NCBI GenBank assembly: GCA_024696355.1
Contig: JAILGV010000186.1
Location: 1-38,113 of the forward strand
Source of the DNA: Solobacterium sp.
GTDB lineage: Bacteria > Bacillota_I > Bacilli_A > Erysipelotrichales > Erysipelotrichaceae
Direction of reading: 5' to 3'
DNA: 38,113 nucleotides
In this document: piece after piece, positions 20,880 through 29,239 of the stretch
How the letters are laid out: every line of letters starts with the position of its first letter
Position numbering within the stretch: position 1 is the stretch's first letter
Notes under the pieces: generated by a model
The model's input: only the letters and a program-made list of their open reading frames with translations
What the model was told of the DNA's origin: nothing
Databases searched by the model: none
Program-made: the position numbers and the translations under genes

Positions 20880-22682
20880 ATGCTATCTGTAAATGACAGG
20901 ATCAGAGAACTTCGCCGGATTATGAAGGCGAAGAAAATAGATATTTATTATATTCCCAATGAGGATGATCATCTTTCCGAAGAATATACGGCCGGTTATT
21001 TCCGTTGCAAATCATTTATCAGCGGTTTCAGCGGGGAAAGCGGCTGTGTCATTATTACGCAGAAGTTTGCCGGTCTGTGGACTGACGGCCGGTATTTTAC
21101 CCAGGCCGAGAAGGAACTGGAAGGTTCGTGCGTCGAACTGATGCGGCTGAAGCAGCCCGGCATCCCGGATCCGGAAGATTTCCTGATTCAGAAAACGCCC
21201 AGGGGAGGCATCCTCGGCTTCGACGGACAGGTCGTATCCGCTGCCGCAGCCAGACGGCTTGAACAGGCGCTGCTGCAGAAAAATGCGCATATTTATATGG
21301 AGGAAGACTTGGTATCGGCCATATGGAAGGAAAGACCGTCCATGCCGAAAGATGAAGTGTTCGTTCTTTCGGAAAAATATACGGGGGAAACCGCAAAAGA
21401 ACGGATCCGCCGCGTCAGGGAAGTCATGAAGGAAAGAAAGGCAGATGTTCTGGTGCTTACGGCTCTGGAGGATCCCTGCTGGCTGTTCAATATCCGCGGA
21501 AATGACATTCCGTGCACGCCGGTCGTCTATGCGTTTGCGATGATTACCAGAACAAAAACCTATTATTATGTTGATCTTTCGAAGGTGCCTTACGGCGTGA
21601 AGAATGCGCTGAAGGAAGCAGGTGTCACAATCAGGCCGTACCGGGCGCTGGGTGATGATCTTGCGACACTGAAGGATAAAGTGATCTGGGCCGATCTGAA
21701 CAGGCTGAATGCCGGTCTGTATCTGAAACTGGATGCCGGGAATACGATTCTGAACAATCCGTCGCCGGTTCTTGCTTTCAGAGCTGTCAAAAACGAAACG
21801 GAAATCAAAAATACATACAATGCCCATGTCAGGGATGCGGCGGCTGTATGCAGCTTTATCTGCTGGCTGAAGCAGAATGCCGGAAAGGGTGATCTGACGG
21901 AAGTCAGCGTCCAGAATGTGCTTTACGGTCTTCGGGCTGCGCAGAAGGATTATATTGAGCCTTCCTTTGAAACAATCTGTGCATACAGGGAAAACGCTGC
22001 CATGATGCACTATACGGCAAAAGAGGACAGCTGTGCGAAGATCCGTCCCCAGGGATTCCTGCTTGTGGATTCCGGGGGAACATACAGGGACGGCACCACG
22101 GATATCACAAGGACGATTGCCCTGGGAGATGTCAGTGTTAAGGAAAAGAAGCTGTATACGCTGGTTCTGAAGGGACACCTGGACCTTGCGGCAGCCAGAT
22201 TCCTTTACGGAACGACCGGAAACAATCTGGATATTCTGGCAAGAAGGCCTTTATGGGATATCAACATCGATTATCAGTGCGGAACAGGACACGGCGTAGG
22301 GCATGTTCTGAGCGTGCATGAGGGGCCCCACGGCATACGCTGGGGCATGCCGACGGTTTCCAGACCTTCCGCCATACTGGAGGAAGGCATGATTGTGACG
22401 GATGAACCGGGCATCTATCTTCCCTCACAGCTGGGAATCAGAATCGAAAATGAGCTGCTGGTCGTAAAGGATTCGGAAAACTTCTACGGGAAATGGCTGA
22501 AGTTTGACCAGCTGACATTTGTGCCGTATGAAAGGGATGCAATTGATGTTTCCATGCTGGATGACACGGAACTGAAGCAGCTGAATGACTATCATAAACT
22601 TTGCTGGGAAACCGTTTCCCCGCATCTGAACGGAAAGGAAAAGGCGTGGCTGAAAAAAGCAACTGCCAGGATGAGCCGATGA
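20880..22682 (+). CDS. Aminopeptidase P family metallopeptidase (Xaa-Pro aminopeptidase, M24)
   Basis: A 600-residue cytosolic peptidase of the long, three-domain type. Two creatinase-like N-terminal domains precede a pita-bread catalytic domain with the dinuclear metal ligands D397 (LLVDSGG), D408 (TTDITRT), H471 (GTGHGVGH), E509 (TDEPGIYL) and E523 (IRIENEL). It removes an N-terminal residue that precedes proline. The ATG at 20880 has GGAGGT 7 nt upstream. The gene overlaps exonuclease III by 4 nt. Confidence 0.95.
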   Translation: MLSVNDRIRELRRIMKAKKIDIYYIPNEDDHLSEEYTAGYFRCKSFISGFSGESGCVIITQKFAGLWTDGRYFTQAEKELEGSCVELMRLKQPGIPDPEDFLIQKTPRGGILGFDGQVVSAAAARRLEQALLQKNAHIYMEEDLVSAIWKERPSMPKDEVFVLSEKYTGETAKERIRRVREVMKERKADVLVLTALEDPCWLFNIRGNDIPCTPVVYAFAMITRTKTYYYVDLSKVPYGVKNALKEAGVTIRPYRALGDDLATLKDKVIWADLNRLNAGLYLKLDAGNTILNNPSPVLAFRAVKNETEIKNTYNAHVRDAAAVCSFICWLKQNAGKGDLTEVSVQNVLYGLRAAQKDYIEPSFETICAYRENAAMMHYTAKEDSCAKIRPQGFLLVDSGGTYRDGTTDITRTIALGDVSVKEKKLYTLVLKGHLDLAAARFLYGTTGNNLDILARRPLWDINIDYQCGTGHGVGHVLSVHEGPHGIRWGMPTVSRPSAILEEGMIVTDEPGIYLPSQLGIRIENELLVVKDSENFYGKWLKFDQLTFVPYERDAIDVSMLDDTELKQLNDYHKLCWETVSPHLNGKEKAWLKKATARMSR

Positions 22683-23440
22683 AACTGATCTCATGGAATG
22701 TCAACGGATTGAGGGCCTGTGCAAAGAAGGGCTTTCCGGAATTCTTCAGGGAGTGTGATGCAGACCTGTTTGCCCTGCAGGAAACAAAAATGCAGCCGGA
22801 GCAGCTGGAGGATGCCCTGAAGTTTGAGGGATACCATCTGTATATGAACAGTGCCGAACGTAAGGGCTACAGCGGCACTCTGGTATATGCGAAGCAGGAA
22901 CCGCTGAGTGTCTCCTATGAAATTGAGGGAGATGTAAGCAGGGAAGGCAGGGTCATTACCCTGGAATATCCCGAATTCTATTTTGTGTGTGCCTATGTTC
23001 CCAATTCCAAGGAGGGACTGCTGAGACTTCCCTACAGGATGGAGTGGGAGGATATGCTCAGGGCACATCTGAAGAAACTGGATGAGAAGAAACCGGTCAT
23101 TTACACCGGTGACCTGAATGTTGCACATGAGGAAATCGATATCAAAAATCCTGATACAAACCATAAAAATGCGGGATTCTCGGATGAGGAACGGGCAAAA
23201 TTCACGGAACTGCTGGCTGCCGGGTTCAGTGACAGTTTCCGGGAACTTTATCCTGATACCGTAAAATACAGCTGGTGGAGCTACCGTTTCAATGCCAGGA
23301 AGAACAATACAGGATGGCGGATTGACTACTTTGTGGTATCCGACCGTCTGATGCCGAAAGTTAAGGACAGCATGATATTTGACGATGTTTTCGGTTCAGA
23401 TCACTGTCCTGTCGGACTTATCATGGATATTCAGGGATAA
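22679..23440 (+). CDS. xth: Exodeoxyribonuclease III (AP endonuclease)
   Basis: A 253-residue Mg2+-dependent enzyme of the ExoIII/ExoA family that cuts at abasic sites and digests 3' ends in base excision repair. Motifs are SWNVNGLRA (N7), ALQETKMQ (E35), TGDLNVAHEEIDIKNPD, NTGWRIDYFVVS and the catalytic GSDHCPVGL near the end. The start MKLISWNVNG at 22679 forms an ATGA overlap with the peptidase gene, and AGGA lies upstream. Longer upstream frames only extend into the preceding gene. Confidence 0.96.
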   Translation: MKLISWNVNGLRACAKKGFPEFFRECDADLFALQETKMQPEQLEDALKFEGYHLYMNSAERKGYSGTLVYAKQEPLSVSYEIEGDVSREGRVITLEYPEFYFVCAYVPNSKEGLLRLPYRMEWEDMLRAHLKKLDEKKPVIYTGDLNVAHEEIDIKNPDTNHKNAGFSDEERAKFTELLAAGFSDSFRELYPDTVKYSWWSYRFNARKNNTGWRIDYFVVSDRLMPKVKDSMIFDDVFGSDHCPVGLIMDIQG

Positions 23441-23480
23441 GTTTGGTAATATTATTACAAGTATTATTCCGGAGGAATTT

Positions 23481-24842
23481 ATGGATGTAAAAACGATTGT
23501 TGCCGGTTACCGTGATGAACTGGTGCAGAAACTGTCAGAACTAGTTGCCATAGACAGTACTGAAGGAAAACCTCTTCCCGACGCGCCGTTTGGACCGGGT
23601 CCCCGCAAAGTGCTTGAGACAGCACTGGACATGATGGATAAGGACGGATTTAAAACCGTCAATCTTGATAATTATGCCGGATACGCTGAAATGGGAAGCG
23701 GCGATCAGGTGATCGGAATTATCGGTCATCTGGATATCGTGCCGGCTCAGAAGGAAGACGGATGGGATACCGATCCTTTTACATGCGTGGAAAAGGACGG
23801 AGTACTTTACGGCAGAGGCGTCAGTGATGACAAAGGCGCTGTTGCCGCAAGCATGATTGCCATGAAGATCGTCAGAGATTCAGGCATTGAAATGAACAAG
23901 CGCGTGCGTCTGATCATGGGAACAAATGAAGAATCAGGCTCGAGATGTCTGAAACATTATGTCGAGAAGGAAGGACATGTAGACTTCGGCTTCACACCGG
24001 ACGGTGAATTCCCCGGCGTCCACGGAGAAAAGGGAATGATCGGCGGTGTTTACCGCTCCAGGAAGACATCTATTCTGGATATCAGAGGCGGAACAGCAAG
24101 GAACATTGTCTGCGGCAAATGCACTGCCAAAGTCGAGAAGCTGACATACAGCAATAAGAAGCTGACAGACTGGTTCAACAACAACAGCATCAGTTTTGAA
24201 ATCGAACCGGCTGAGGACGGTGATGTAATCACGGTTTACGGAAAGGCTGCGCATGCATCGCTGCCGCATCTCGGCGTCAATGCGATCTCGGCACTGATGA
24301 CAGGCCTCAAGGAAGCCGGTCTTCAGGATCCGTTTGTTGATTTCTACTGCAGCCATTTCGGCATGGATTACAACGGAAAAGGCTGTCATGCGGATCTGAA
24401 GGATGAATACGGTGAACTGACCTGGAACAACGGTGTGATTGCCATGAAGGACGGTGTAATTACCGGCTCCATCGATATCCGTTTCCCGGTGACGATGACA
24501 AGCAAGCAGGTCATCAAGGCCATGAGTGACAGGCTCAGCGACGAAAACGGAGAGATCGAAATTCTCGGTTCGCACGAACCTCTCTTCTTCCCGATCGATT
24601 CCCCGCTGGTTGCCAATCTTCTTGAGGCATATCAGGAGGTCACAGGTGACACCGAACACAAACCTATGACCATGGGCGGAGGAACCTATGCGAAGGGCAT
24701 CAGGAATACAATCGCCTTCGGCTGTGCATTCCCGGGTGTTGACTACAGGATTCACAATACGAATGAATTCTGTCCGGTGGCTGATCTTCTGCTCCAGACG
24801 GAAATCTACGTAAATGCAATCATCAAACTTCTTGAAATCTGA
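23481..24842 (+). CDS. pepV: Sapep-family dipeptidase (PepV-like, M20)
   Basis: A 453-residue zinc dipeptidase. The M20 motifs are GIIGHLDIVPA near residue 84, GRGVSDDKGAVAA near 113 and GTNEESGSRC near 146, and GGGTYAKGI lies near the C-terminus. This matches PepV/Sapep enzymes that cleave dipeptides in the cytosol and complete peptide use. The ATG at 23481 has GGAGGA 4 nt upstream. A strong terminator begins at the stop codon. Confidence 0.95.
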   Translation: MDVKTIVAGYRDELVQKLSELVAIDSTEGKPLPDAPFGPGPRKVLETALDMMDKDGFKTVNLDNYAGYAEMGSGDQVIGIIGHLDIVPAQKEDGWDTDPFTCVEKDGVLYGRGVSDDKGAVAASMIAMKIVRDSGIEMNKRVRLIMGTNEESGSRCLKHYVEKEGHVDFGFTPDGEFPGVHGEKGMIGGVYRSRKTSILDIRGGTARNIVCGKCTAKVEKLTYSNKKLTDWFNNNSISFEIEPAEDGDVITVYGKAAHASLPHLGVNAISALMTGLKEAGLQDPFVDFYCSHFGMDYNGKGCHADLKDEYGELTWNNGVIAMKDGVITGSIDIRFPVTMTSKQVIKAMSDRLSDENGEIEILGSHEPLFFPIDSPLVANLLEAYQEVTGDTEHKPMTMGGGTYAKGIRNTIAFGCAFPGVDYRIHNTNEFCPVADLLLQTEIYVNAIIKLLEI

Positions 24843-24866
24843 ACGCCGTCATTAACGGCGTTTTTT
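24842..24866 (+). terminator. Rho-independent terminator after pepV
   Basis: AACGCCGT and ACGGCGTT form an 8-bp stem around CATTA, followed by six T. Confidence 0.9.
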
Positions 24867-24878
24867 ATATATAGGTCG

Positions 24879-24887
24879 TGATATAAT
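24879..24887 (+). promoter_or_regulatory. Extended -10 (TGnTATAAT) for the HAD-HU operon
   Basis: TG-A-TATAAT matches the extended consensus and lies 16 nt before the chosen ATG at 24904. Confidence 0.55.
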
Positions 24888-24903
24888 GCATTAGGTGATG
24901 AAA

Positions 24904-25740
24904 ATGAAAAAAGCAGCCATCCTTTATGACTTTGACAAAACACTGTGCACCAGGGATATGCAGGAATACAGTCTGATTCCTTCGCTGGGATATGATGAAC
25001 CCGTAAAATTCTGGAAGGAAGTCGGGGAACTGTCCAGGATTAATCATATGGACAGCATCAGCGCATATCTTTATTATCTGAAGAAGTGCTACGAAGATCA
25101 GGGAAAGCCACTGAAGAAAACTGATTTTACGGATCTCGGAAAGAATATTGTTCTTTATCCGGGTGTGGATACATGGTTTGACAGGATTAATGAATACGGC
25201 AGGTCCCTGCAGCTGGAAATAGAGCATTATGTAATTTCAAGCGGAATGAGTGAGATTATCGAGAGTGTGCCGATTGCCGGCAGATTCAGGAAGATTTATG
25301 CATGCCGTTATTATTACGATGACAGCGGCACTGCCCAATGGCCTGCACAGATCATCAATTACACGACCAAGACGCAGTATATATTCAGAATCAACAAGCA
25401 GGTGCTTGATGAATCAAACGATGATGATCTGAATGCATATGTACCGATGGATGCACGTCCGATTCCGTTTACCCGCATGATTTACGTGGCAGACGGACTT
25501 ACGGATGTTCCCTGCATGCGTCTTGTGAAGGAATACGGGGGAAAATCCATAGCGGTATACAATCCGAATTCAGCGAAGGCGGGAATGACTGCCCAGAGAC
25601 TGATGAATGAAGGAAGGGCAGATTTTATGTGTTCTGCAGCATATACAGAGGGTTCGGACATGGAGAATCTTGTAAAGATGATTCTGGATCATATGGCTGC
25701 CGATGCAAAACTGGAAGATCTTGAAGGTATCAGCAGATGA
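24904..25740 (+). CDS. HAD-family phosphatase
   Basis: A 278-residue haloacid-dehalogenase-type hydrolase. The nucleophile motif YDFDKTLC carries D9 and D11, the second motif is VISSGMSEII near 113, and the acidic motif IYVADGLTDVPC carries D197 and D201. The architecture resembles phosphoserine-phosphatase-like HAD proteins. The substrate is unknown. The ATG at 24904 has AGGTG 6 nt upstream; GTG 24895 and ATG 24898 lie inside that site. It overlaps the next gene by 4 nt. Confidence 0.88.
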   Translation: MKKAAILYDFDKTLCTRDMQEYSLIPSLGYDEPVKFWKEVGELSRINHMDSISAYLYYLKKCYEDQGKPLKKTDFTDLGKNIVLYPGVDTWFDRINEYGRSLQLEIEHYVISSGMSEIIESVPIAGRFRKIYACRYYYDDSGTAQWPAQIINYTTKTQYIFRINKQVLDESNDDDLNAYVPMDARPIPFTRMIYVADGLTDVPCMRLVKEYGGKSIAVYNPNSAKAGMTAQRLMNEGRADFMCSAAYTEGSDMENLVKMILDHMAADAKLEDLEGISR

Positions 25741-26486
25741 AAAAGAAAAAGAAGAGAAAAGTGAGGACAATGCGTCTGCTTGCAGTGCTGCTTGTACTTG
25801 TTCTGCTTGCGGAGGCGGCACTGTTCGCCGCAAAAAAACTGTCGCAGACACTGCTGAAGGATACAACAATCCATATCGAGCTTGACAATGCGCACGGCGG
25901 TGATCAGAGCGGTGTCAGCGGATATATTACCGAGGATGATTTCAACGATCTTGTCATTACGAAGATGACGGAACTGCTGGCGGAAGATAAAAAGTTCACC
26001 GTGATCAGGACACATGAAGCAGGCACGGCGATGAATATGGTCAGCAAAGTCGAAAAGATCAATGAAGACAGGCCTGACATTGTATTTTCTCTGCAGTGCA
26101 GCTGGTCTCCGGATGAAAATGTCAGCGGGATGCACATCTATGCCGAAAAGCCGTCTTCCAGATATCATAAGGAAAGTCTTGCATTTGCCGGAAAGATCAG
26201 CGAAGCATATGCCGCAGCCGGCCATGAGGCACCTGTTCAGTATTACTACTACACGCCGATCAAGAACGGAAACGCTTTTCAGGAGCGTATTGTCAGTTCC
26301 GATGATACAAATGATTACGGTGAAGAAACTTTCACTCTGATGGAAAAAACGAACGTGCCGGTTGTGATCGCATCACAGATGTATGTGACATCTGAATCCG
26401 ATACCGCGTACTGGAATAATGAAGAAGCGGCCGCAGAAGCTGCACGGCTGTACTGCGAAGCCATTAAATCCTATTATGATAAATGA
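25737..26486 (+). CDS. Membrane-anchored, catalytically degenerate amidase_3-like protein
   Basis: A 249-residue protein with a polylysine start and a membrane helix at residues 13-32, then an extracellular domain laid out like N-acetylmuramoyl-L-alanine amidase (type 3). The zinc-site pieces H53 (DNAHGGDQSG) and E66 (ITEDDFND) are in place. The third ligand motif, usually SIHAN, reads S118-L-Q120-C-S, and the late catalytic Glu region reads IASQMYVTS. It is therefore probably inactive as an amidase and may bind cell wall or a partner. It overlaps the HAD gene by 4 nt. Confidence 0.75.
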   Translation: MKKKKKRKVRTMRLLAVLLVLVLLAEAALFAAKKLSQTLLKDTTIHIELDNAHGGDQSGVSGYITEDDFNDLVITKMTELLAEDKKFTVIRTHEAGTAMNMVSKVEKINEDRPDIVFSLQCSWSPDENVSGMHIYAEKPSSRYHKESLAFAGKISEAYAAAGHEAPVQYYYYTPIKNGNAFQERIVSSDDTNDYGEETFTLMEKTNVPVVIASQMYVTSESDTAYWNNEEAAAEAARLYCEAIKSYYDK

Positions 26487-27177
26487 AGAAAAATCTAATG
26501 CGGAACGTTTTCTGGATGCGTATGCCTCGATTGAATCCTCGCTGAACAGGATTCTGGGAAAGGTGGATTATGTTAATTTCAGCATTCTGCTGAAGCAGGG
26601 TGCCCGTGCCAACAGTGTCGTCAAGAACCATCTTTCGGAACTGAAGGAGTATGCGGAACTGCGGAATGCCATCGTTCATCAGCGCGGGAACCATGAAGAG
26701 ATCATTGCCCAGCCCAGCGACAGTGTAACCATAACAATTGAGAGGATTGCATACCTTCTGGAAAAAGATCAGCGGATGCTGAACTTTGCAACAACGCCGG
26801 TGAAATATGCATATATGGATACGACACAGAAACAGCTGCTGGATATGATGCTGAAGTCGCATACAACCAAGATTCCTGTATACGGGAGTGAGGGATTCTG
26901 CGGCCTCGCCACGATGGAAACCATTGCCAAAAATGCCATGAACGGCAAAACAGATCTGACGGCAGCGGACCTGATCGACAGGACAAAGGACAACCGTGTG
27001 GTATTCTTTGACAAAACACAGAAAATCCAGGCTGCCATATTTGAGTTTGACGAGGCTATGTCTTCCGGCAGGGCTGCACCGATTATTCTGATTACGGAAA
27101 ACGGAAAGATGACGGAAAAGCCGATGGGCATCATATCATCGTTTGATCTTGCCAGAATTATCACGGCACTGTCATAA
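26476..27177 (+). CDS. HEPN-like domain fused to CBS domains
   Basis: A 233-residue protein. Residues about 5-75 are helical, with the motif LRNAIVHQR, in which R63-N64-x3-H68 matches the R-x4-6-H signature of HEPN-fold proteins, many of them RNases. Residues about 100-233 read as a pair of CBS domains (TPVKYAYMDTTQKQLLDMML, KIPVYG, then APIILITENG and GIISSFDLARI) that usually bind adenine nucleotides. Nucleotide-controlled RNA cleavage is a possible role but is unproven. The start at 26476 overlaps the previous gene by 11 nt and has no strong ribosome site, so coupled translation is likely. Confidence 0.72.
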   Translation: MINEEKSNAERFLDAYASIESSLNRILGKVDYVNFSILLKQGARANSVVKNHLSELKEYAELRNAIVHQRGNHEEIIAQPSDSVTITIERIAYLLEKDQRMLNFATTPVKYAYMDTTQKQLLDMMLKSHTTKIPVYGSEGFCGLATMETIAKNAMNGKTDLTAADLIDRTKDNRVVFFDKTQKIQAAIFEFDEAMSSGRAAPIILITENGKMTEKPMGIISSFDLARIITALS

Positions 27178-27188
27178 AGGGGGTAACC

Positions 27189-27491
27189 ATGGTCGTCAAA
27201 GCAAGGAAAATCACCAGGAAGGATCTTGCACTGCGTCTTGCCGAAGAGCAGGGAATGACAAAAAAAGCTGCTTCAGATGCCGTTGATTTCATCTTTTCCG
27301 AGGCGGCGTCGGAACTTCAGAAAGGAAGTACCGTGGAAATCAGCGGATTCGGCAAATTCACTGTCTCGCTCAGAAAAGCGCGCAGCGGCGTCAATCCCCT
27401 GACGAAGGAACCGATCAGGGTGAAGGCCCGGAAGGTGCTGTCCTTCAGGGCGGCACAGAAGCTGAAGAATCAGGTCGCCGGAATTAAGTGA
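27189..27491 (+). CDS. hup: HU family DNA-binding protein
   Basis: A 100-residue histone-like protein with KITRKDLALRLAEEQGMTKK at the start, the arm-base motif VEISGFGKFTVSLRKARSGVNP and the C-terminal VLSFRAAQKLKNQV. It forms dimers that bend DNA and compact the nucleoid. The motif GVNPLTKEPI stands for the usual GRNPQTGEEI of the DNA-wrapping arm, with the tip proline kept. A GGGGG ribosome site precedes the ATG, and it ends the HAD operon. Confidence 0.94.
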   Translation: MVVKARKITRKDLALRLAEEQGMTKKAASDAVDFIFSEAASELQKGSTVEISGFGKFTVSLRKARSGVNPLTKEPIRVKARKVLSFRAAQKLKNQVAGIK

Positions 27492-27505
27492 ACAATCATA
27501 AAAGA

Positions 27506-27520
27506 GCAGAAAATTTCTGC
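27506..27520 (+). other. 15-nt palindrome upstream of the lactonase gene
   Basis: GCAGAAA-A-TTTCTGC lies just before the AGGAGG ribosome site at 27522-27527. There is no T tract, so it is not a normal terminator. It may be an operator or an mRNA hairpin. Confidence 0.4.
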
Positions 27521-27533
27521 ATCAGGAGGAACC

Positions 27534-28487
27534 ATGAAAAATCTGATATTAAGCGGAACTTACAACGATCACGGCAGTGAAGGAATTTATTCCTTTGAAC
27601 TCACAGACGGTATTCTGCAGAAGCCGCAGGTATTTTCAAAAATCAAAAGTGCAAAATATATTGCCGTAAACGGAAACCGTATTGCGTCCATCGGTGAATT
27701 CCCGAACGGATGCGGTGTGGCTCTGATTGATGAAAACGGAAATATTCTTGACACGATTGCATATGAGGAAAGAACCTCCTGCTATGTGGTTTTCCATGAT
27801 GACAAAATCTACACTGCCAATTATCATCTCGGTCAGTTCACGGTACTCAGGGCGGAAAAGGACAGGCTCAGACTGATCAATACGGTGATGATCAGGGAAA
27901 AGGCCGGATGCCATCAGGTGCTGTTCTCACAGGACAAAATCCTGATCCCGTGCCTGTTCCTGGACCGGGTCATGATTTACAGCAAAGACCTGGTATATCA
28001 GGGTGCGATCAGATTCCCTCAGGGCACAGGCCCGCGGCACGGCGTTTTTTCTGCCGACGGAACGGAACTGTATCTGGTATCGGAATTAAGCAATGAACTG
28101 TTTGTCTTTGATACCGCGGATTTTTCACTGAAGTACAGCATGCCGGTGCTTCCCGACGGTGAGACGCATGTACGTGACACGGCAGCCGTAAGGCTGAGCG
28201 ATGACGGAAAGCTCCTCTATGTTTCAACCCGCACCAAGGATGTCCTGTCGGTCATCGATCTTTCCGGACGGAAGCTTCTGCAGGCGCATTACTGCGGCGG
28301 AAGGCATCCGAGAGACTTTATCATTGTTCAGAATCATGCAGTTGTTGCCAACAGATTCAGTGACAATGTTGTTTCGTTCGAACTGAATGAAGACGGCACG
28401 CTGGGAAAACAGACAGGTACGATTATTGTGCCGCAGGCAGTTTCTCTGGCAGTGCTTGAAAAGGAGAGCACCCGTGAATCTGACTGA
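27534..28487 (+). CDS. Seven-bladed beta-propeller lactonase (6-phosphogluconolactonase-like)
   Basis: A 317-residue cytosolic beta-propeller of the YbhE/Pgl type. Visible pieces are LSGTYNDHGSEGIYSFEL at the start, TANYHLGQFTVL near 105, GTGPRHGVFSADGTELY near 163 and a GGRHPRDFII blade near 260. Family members hydrolyse 6-phosphogluconolactone in the pentose phosphate pathway, although several have other or unknown lactone substrates. AGGAGG precedes the ATG. It overlaps the nitroreductase gene by 14 nt. Confidence 0.88.
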   Translation: MKNLILSGTYNDHGSEGIYSFELTDGILQKPQVFSKIKSAKYIAVNGNRIASIGEFPNGCGVALIDENGNILDTIAYEERTSCYVVFHDDKIYTANYHLGQFTVLRAEKDRLRLINTVMIREKAGCHQVLFSQDKILIPCLFLDRVMIYSKDLVYQGAIRFPQGTGPRHGVFSADGTELYLVSELSNELFVFDTADFSLKYSMPVLPDGETHVRDTAAVRLSDDGKLLYVSTRTKDVLSVIDLSGRKLLQAHYCGGRHPRDFIIVQNHAVVANRFSDNVVSFELNEDGTLGKQTGTIIVPQAVSLAVLEKESTRESD

Positions 28488-29055
28488 ACTGTTTGAATAC
28501 AGAAGATCCTACCGGCGTTTCATAGAAGAAAAGCCGGTTGCGCCGGAATGCATCAGAGATATGAAAATGTCACTGCGGCTGGCTCCCTGTGCGGGAAACC
28601 TTCAGCCGCTCAGATATATTTTCGTATCGGACAGGAAGCTTCTTGAACAGCTCTGGCCGTGCCTGCACTGGGCAGCGTATCTGCCGCCTCAGCTGGGCAC
28701 TCCCGCAGAAGGGGAGCGTCCTCCTCTTGTGGTCATGGTGCTTTACGAAGAGGGAAAGGCAGGAAGGATGGTAAGTACGGATGCCGGCATTGCTTTGTGC
28801 AATATGACGCTTGCGGCAGCCGCCCACGGCGTCGGAAGCTGCATCCTGGGCAATATCGAACGTGACAGGATCAGGGCGGTTCTTGGACTGGATGAGCATA
28901 CGGTTCTGTTTGCGGCAGCGGCGCTTGGATATCCTGCGCACCGTTCAACCGTGACCGATATGAAGGAAGACGGAAGCGTGAAGTATTATCTGGACGAAAA
29001 CAGGGATTATTATGTTCCGAAAAGAAAAGAAGAGGATTTCATATCCGAAAGGTGA
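28474..29055 (+). CDS. Nitroreductase family flavoprotein
   Basis: A 193-residue FMN-dependent oxidoreductase. The N-terminus EYRRSYRRF is the usual phosphate-binding start of nitroreductases. APCAGNLQPLRYIFV (residue 34) and AAAHGVGSCILGNI (residue 121) are conserved blocks. Physiological substrates are unknown; family members reduce nitro compounds, quinones or enones with NAD(P)H. The start is GTG 28474 with AAGGAGAG 6 nt upstream. No terminator is seen until 29204, about 150 nt downstream. Confidence 0.9.
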   Translation: MNLTELFEYRRSYRRFIEEKPVAPECIRDMKMSLRLAPCAGNLQPLRYIFVSDRKLLEQLWPCLHWAAYLPPQLGTPAEGERPPLVVMVLYEEGKAGRMVSTDAGIALCNMTLAAAAHGVGSCILGNIERDRIRAVLGLDEHTVLFAAAALGYPAHRSTVTDMKEDGSVKYYLDENRDYYVPKRKEEDFISER

Positions 29056-29087
29056 TGCATTTTCATTTATTTTTATCTGAATATGCG

Positions 29088-29093
29088 TATAAT
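29088..29093 (+). promoter_or_regulatory. -10 box TATAAT of the nitrogenase-like operon
   Basis: A perfect TATAAT lies 147 nt before the nifH-like ATG. The -35 region is T-rich without a clear match. The expected transcription start near 29100 falls inside the 13-mer repeat at 29097-29109. Confidence 0.5.
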
Positions 29094-29096
29094 TGG

Positions 29097-29109
29097 TTTC
29101 GTAAATCAT
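29097..29109 (+). repeat. 13-bp repeat, left copy (operon flank)
   Basis: TTTCGTAAATCAT is identical to 37996-38008, just past the terminator of the same operon. The core CGTAAA also recurs 15 nt downstream at 29115-29120. It may be an operator shared by the operon and the RpiR-type gene, or a duplication left by insertion. Confidence 0.45.
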
Positions 29110-29239
29110 CCGACCGTAAAGATTCGTTCTGAGCGGGAAGTGTTCATGAAGTGCCGATCAGAATGGGAAGTCCAGACTGAAAGGAAACCAAATGACTGAC
29201 AACACTGCCGGATGACGGCAGTTTTTTTAGGAGAAATAT
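29100..29239 (+). promoter_or_regulatory. Leader with candidate attenuator or riboswitch before the nifH-like gene
   Basis: A leader of about 140 nt folds into TTCTGA-g-CGG (29127-29136) paired with CCG-a-TCAGAA (29154-29163), a small GGAAACC element (29183-29189), and a terminator (29204-29228) that touches the AGGAGA ribosome site. CGGgaAGTG (29134-29142) can instead pair with CACTgCCG (29203-29210), the left arm of the terminator, which would block it. Mutually exclusive folds of this kind are the hallmark of attenuation. No known riboswitch consensus was recognised. Confidence 0.45.
29204..29228 (+). terminator. Terminator hairpin abutting the nifH-like ribosome site
   Basis: ACTGCCG and CGGCAGT pair around GATGA, followed by seven T, and the ribosome site AGGAGA begins right after. 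It could end nitroreductase transcription, act as a regulated attenuator, or both. Confidence 0.8.

Noticed and set aside
21012-22178. A 388-codon open frame on the minus strand inside aminopeptidase P
   Set aside because: It lies wholly opposite a gene with intact catalytic motifs, has Ile/Arg/Cys-rich low-quality composition and no ribosome site. It is a shadow frame.
23934-24755. A 273-codon minus-strand open frame inside pepV
   Set aside because: Same reasoning: it mirrors the codon pattern of a clear M20 dipeptidase and shows no family motifs.
29093-29191. 8-base complementarity TTGGTTTC / GAAACCAA across the nifH-like leader
   Set aside because: The left arm lies between the -10 and the expected transcription start, so most of it would not be in the RNA. 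Kept only as a note in case a start is mapped further upstream.
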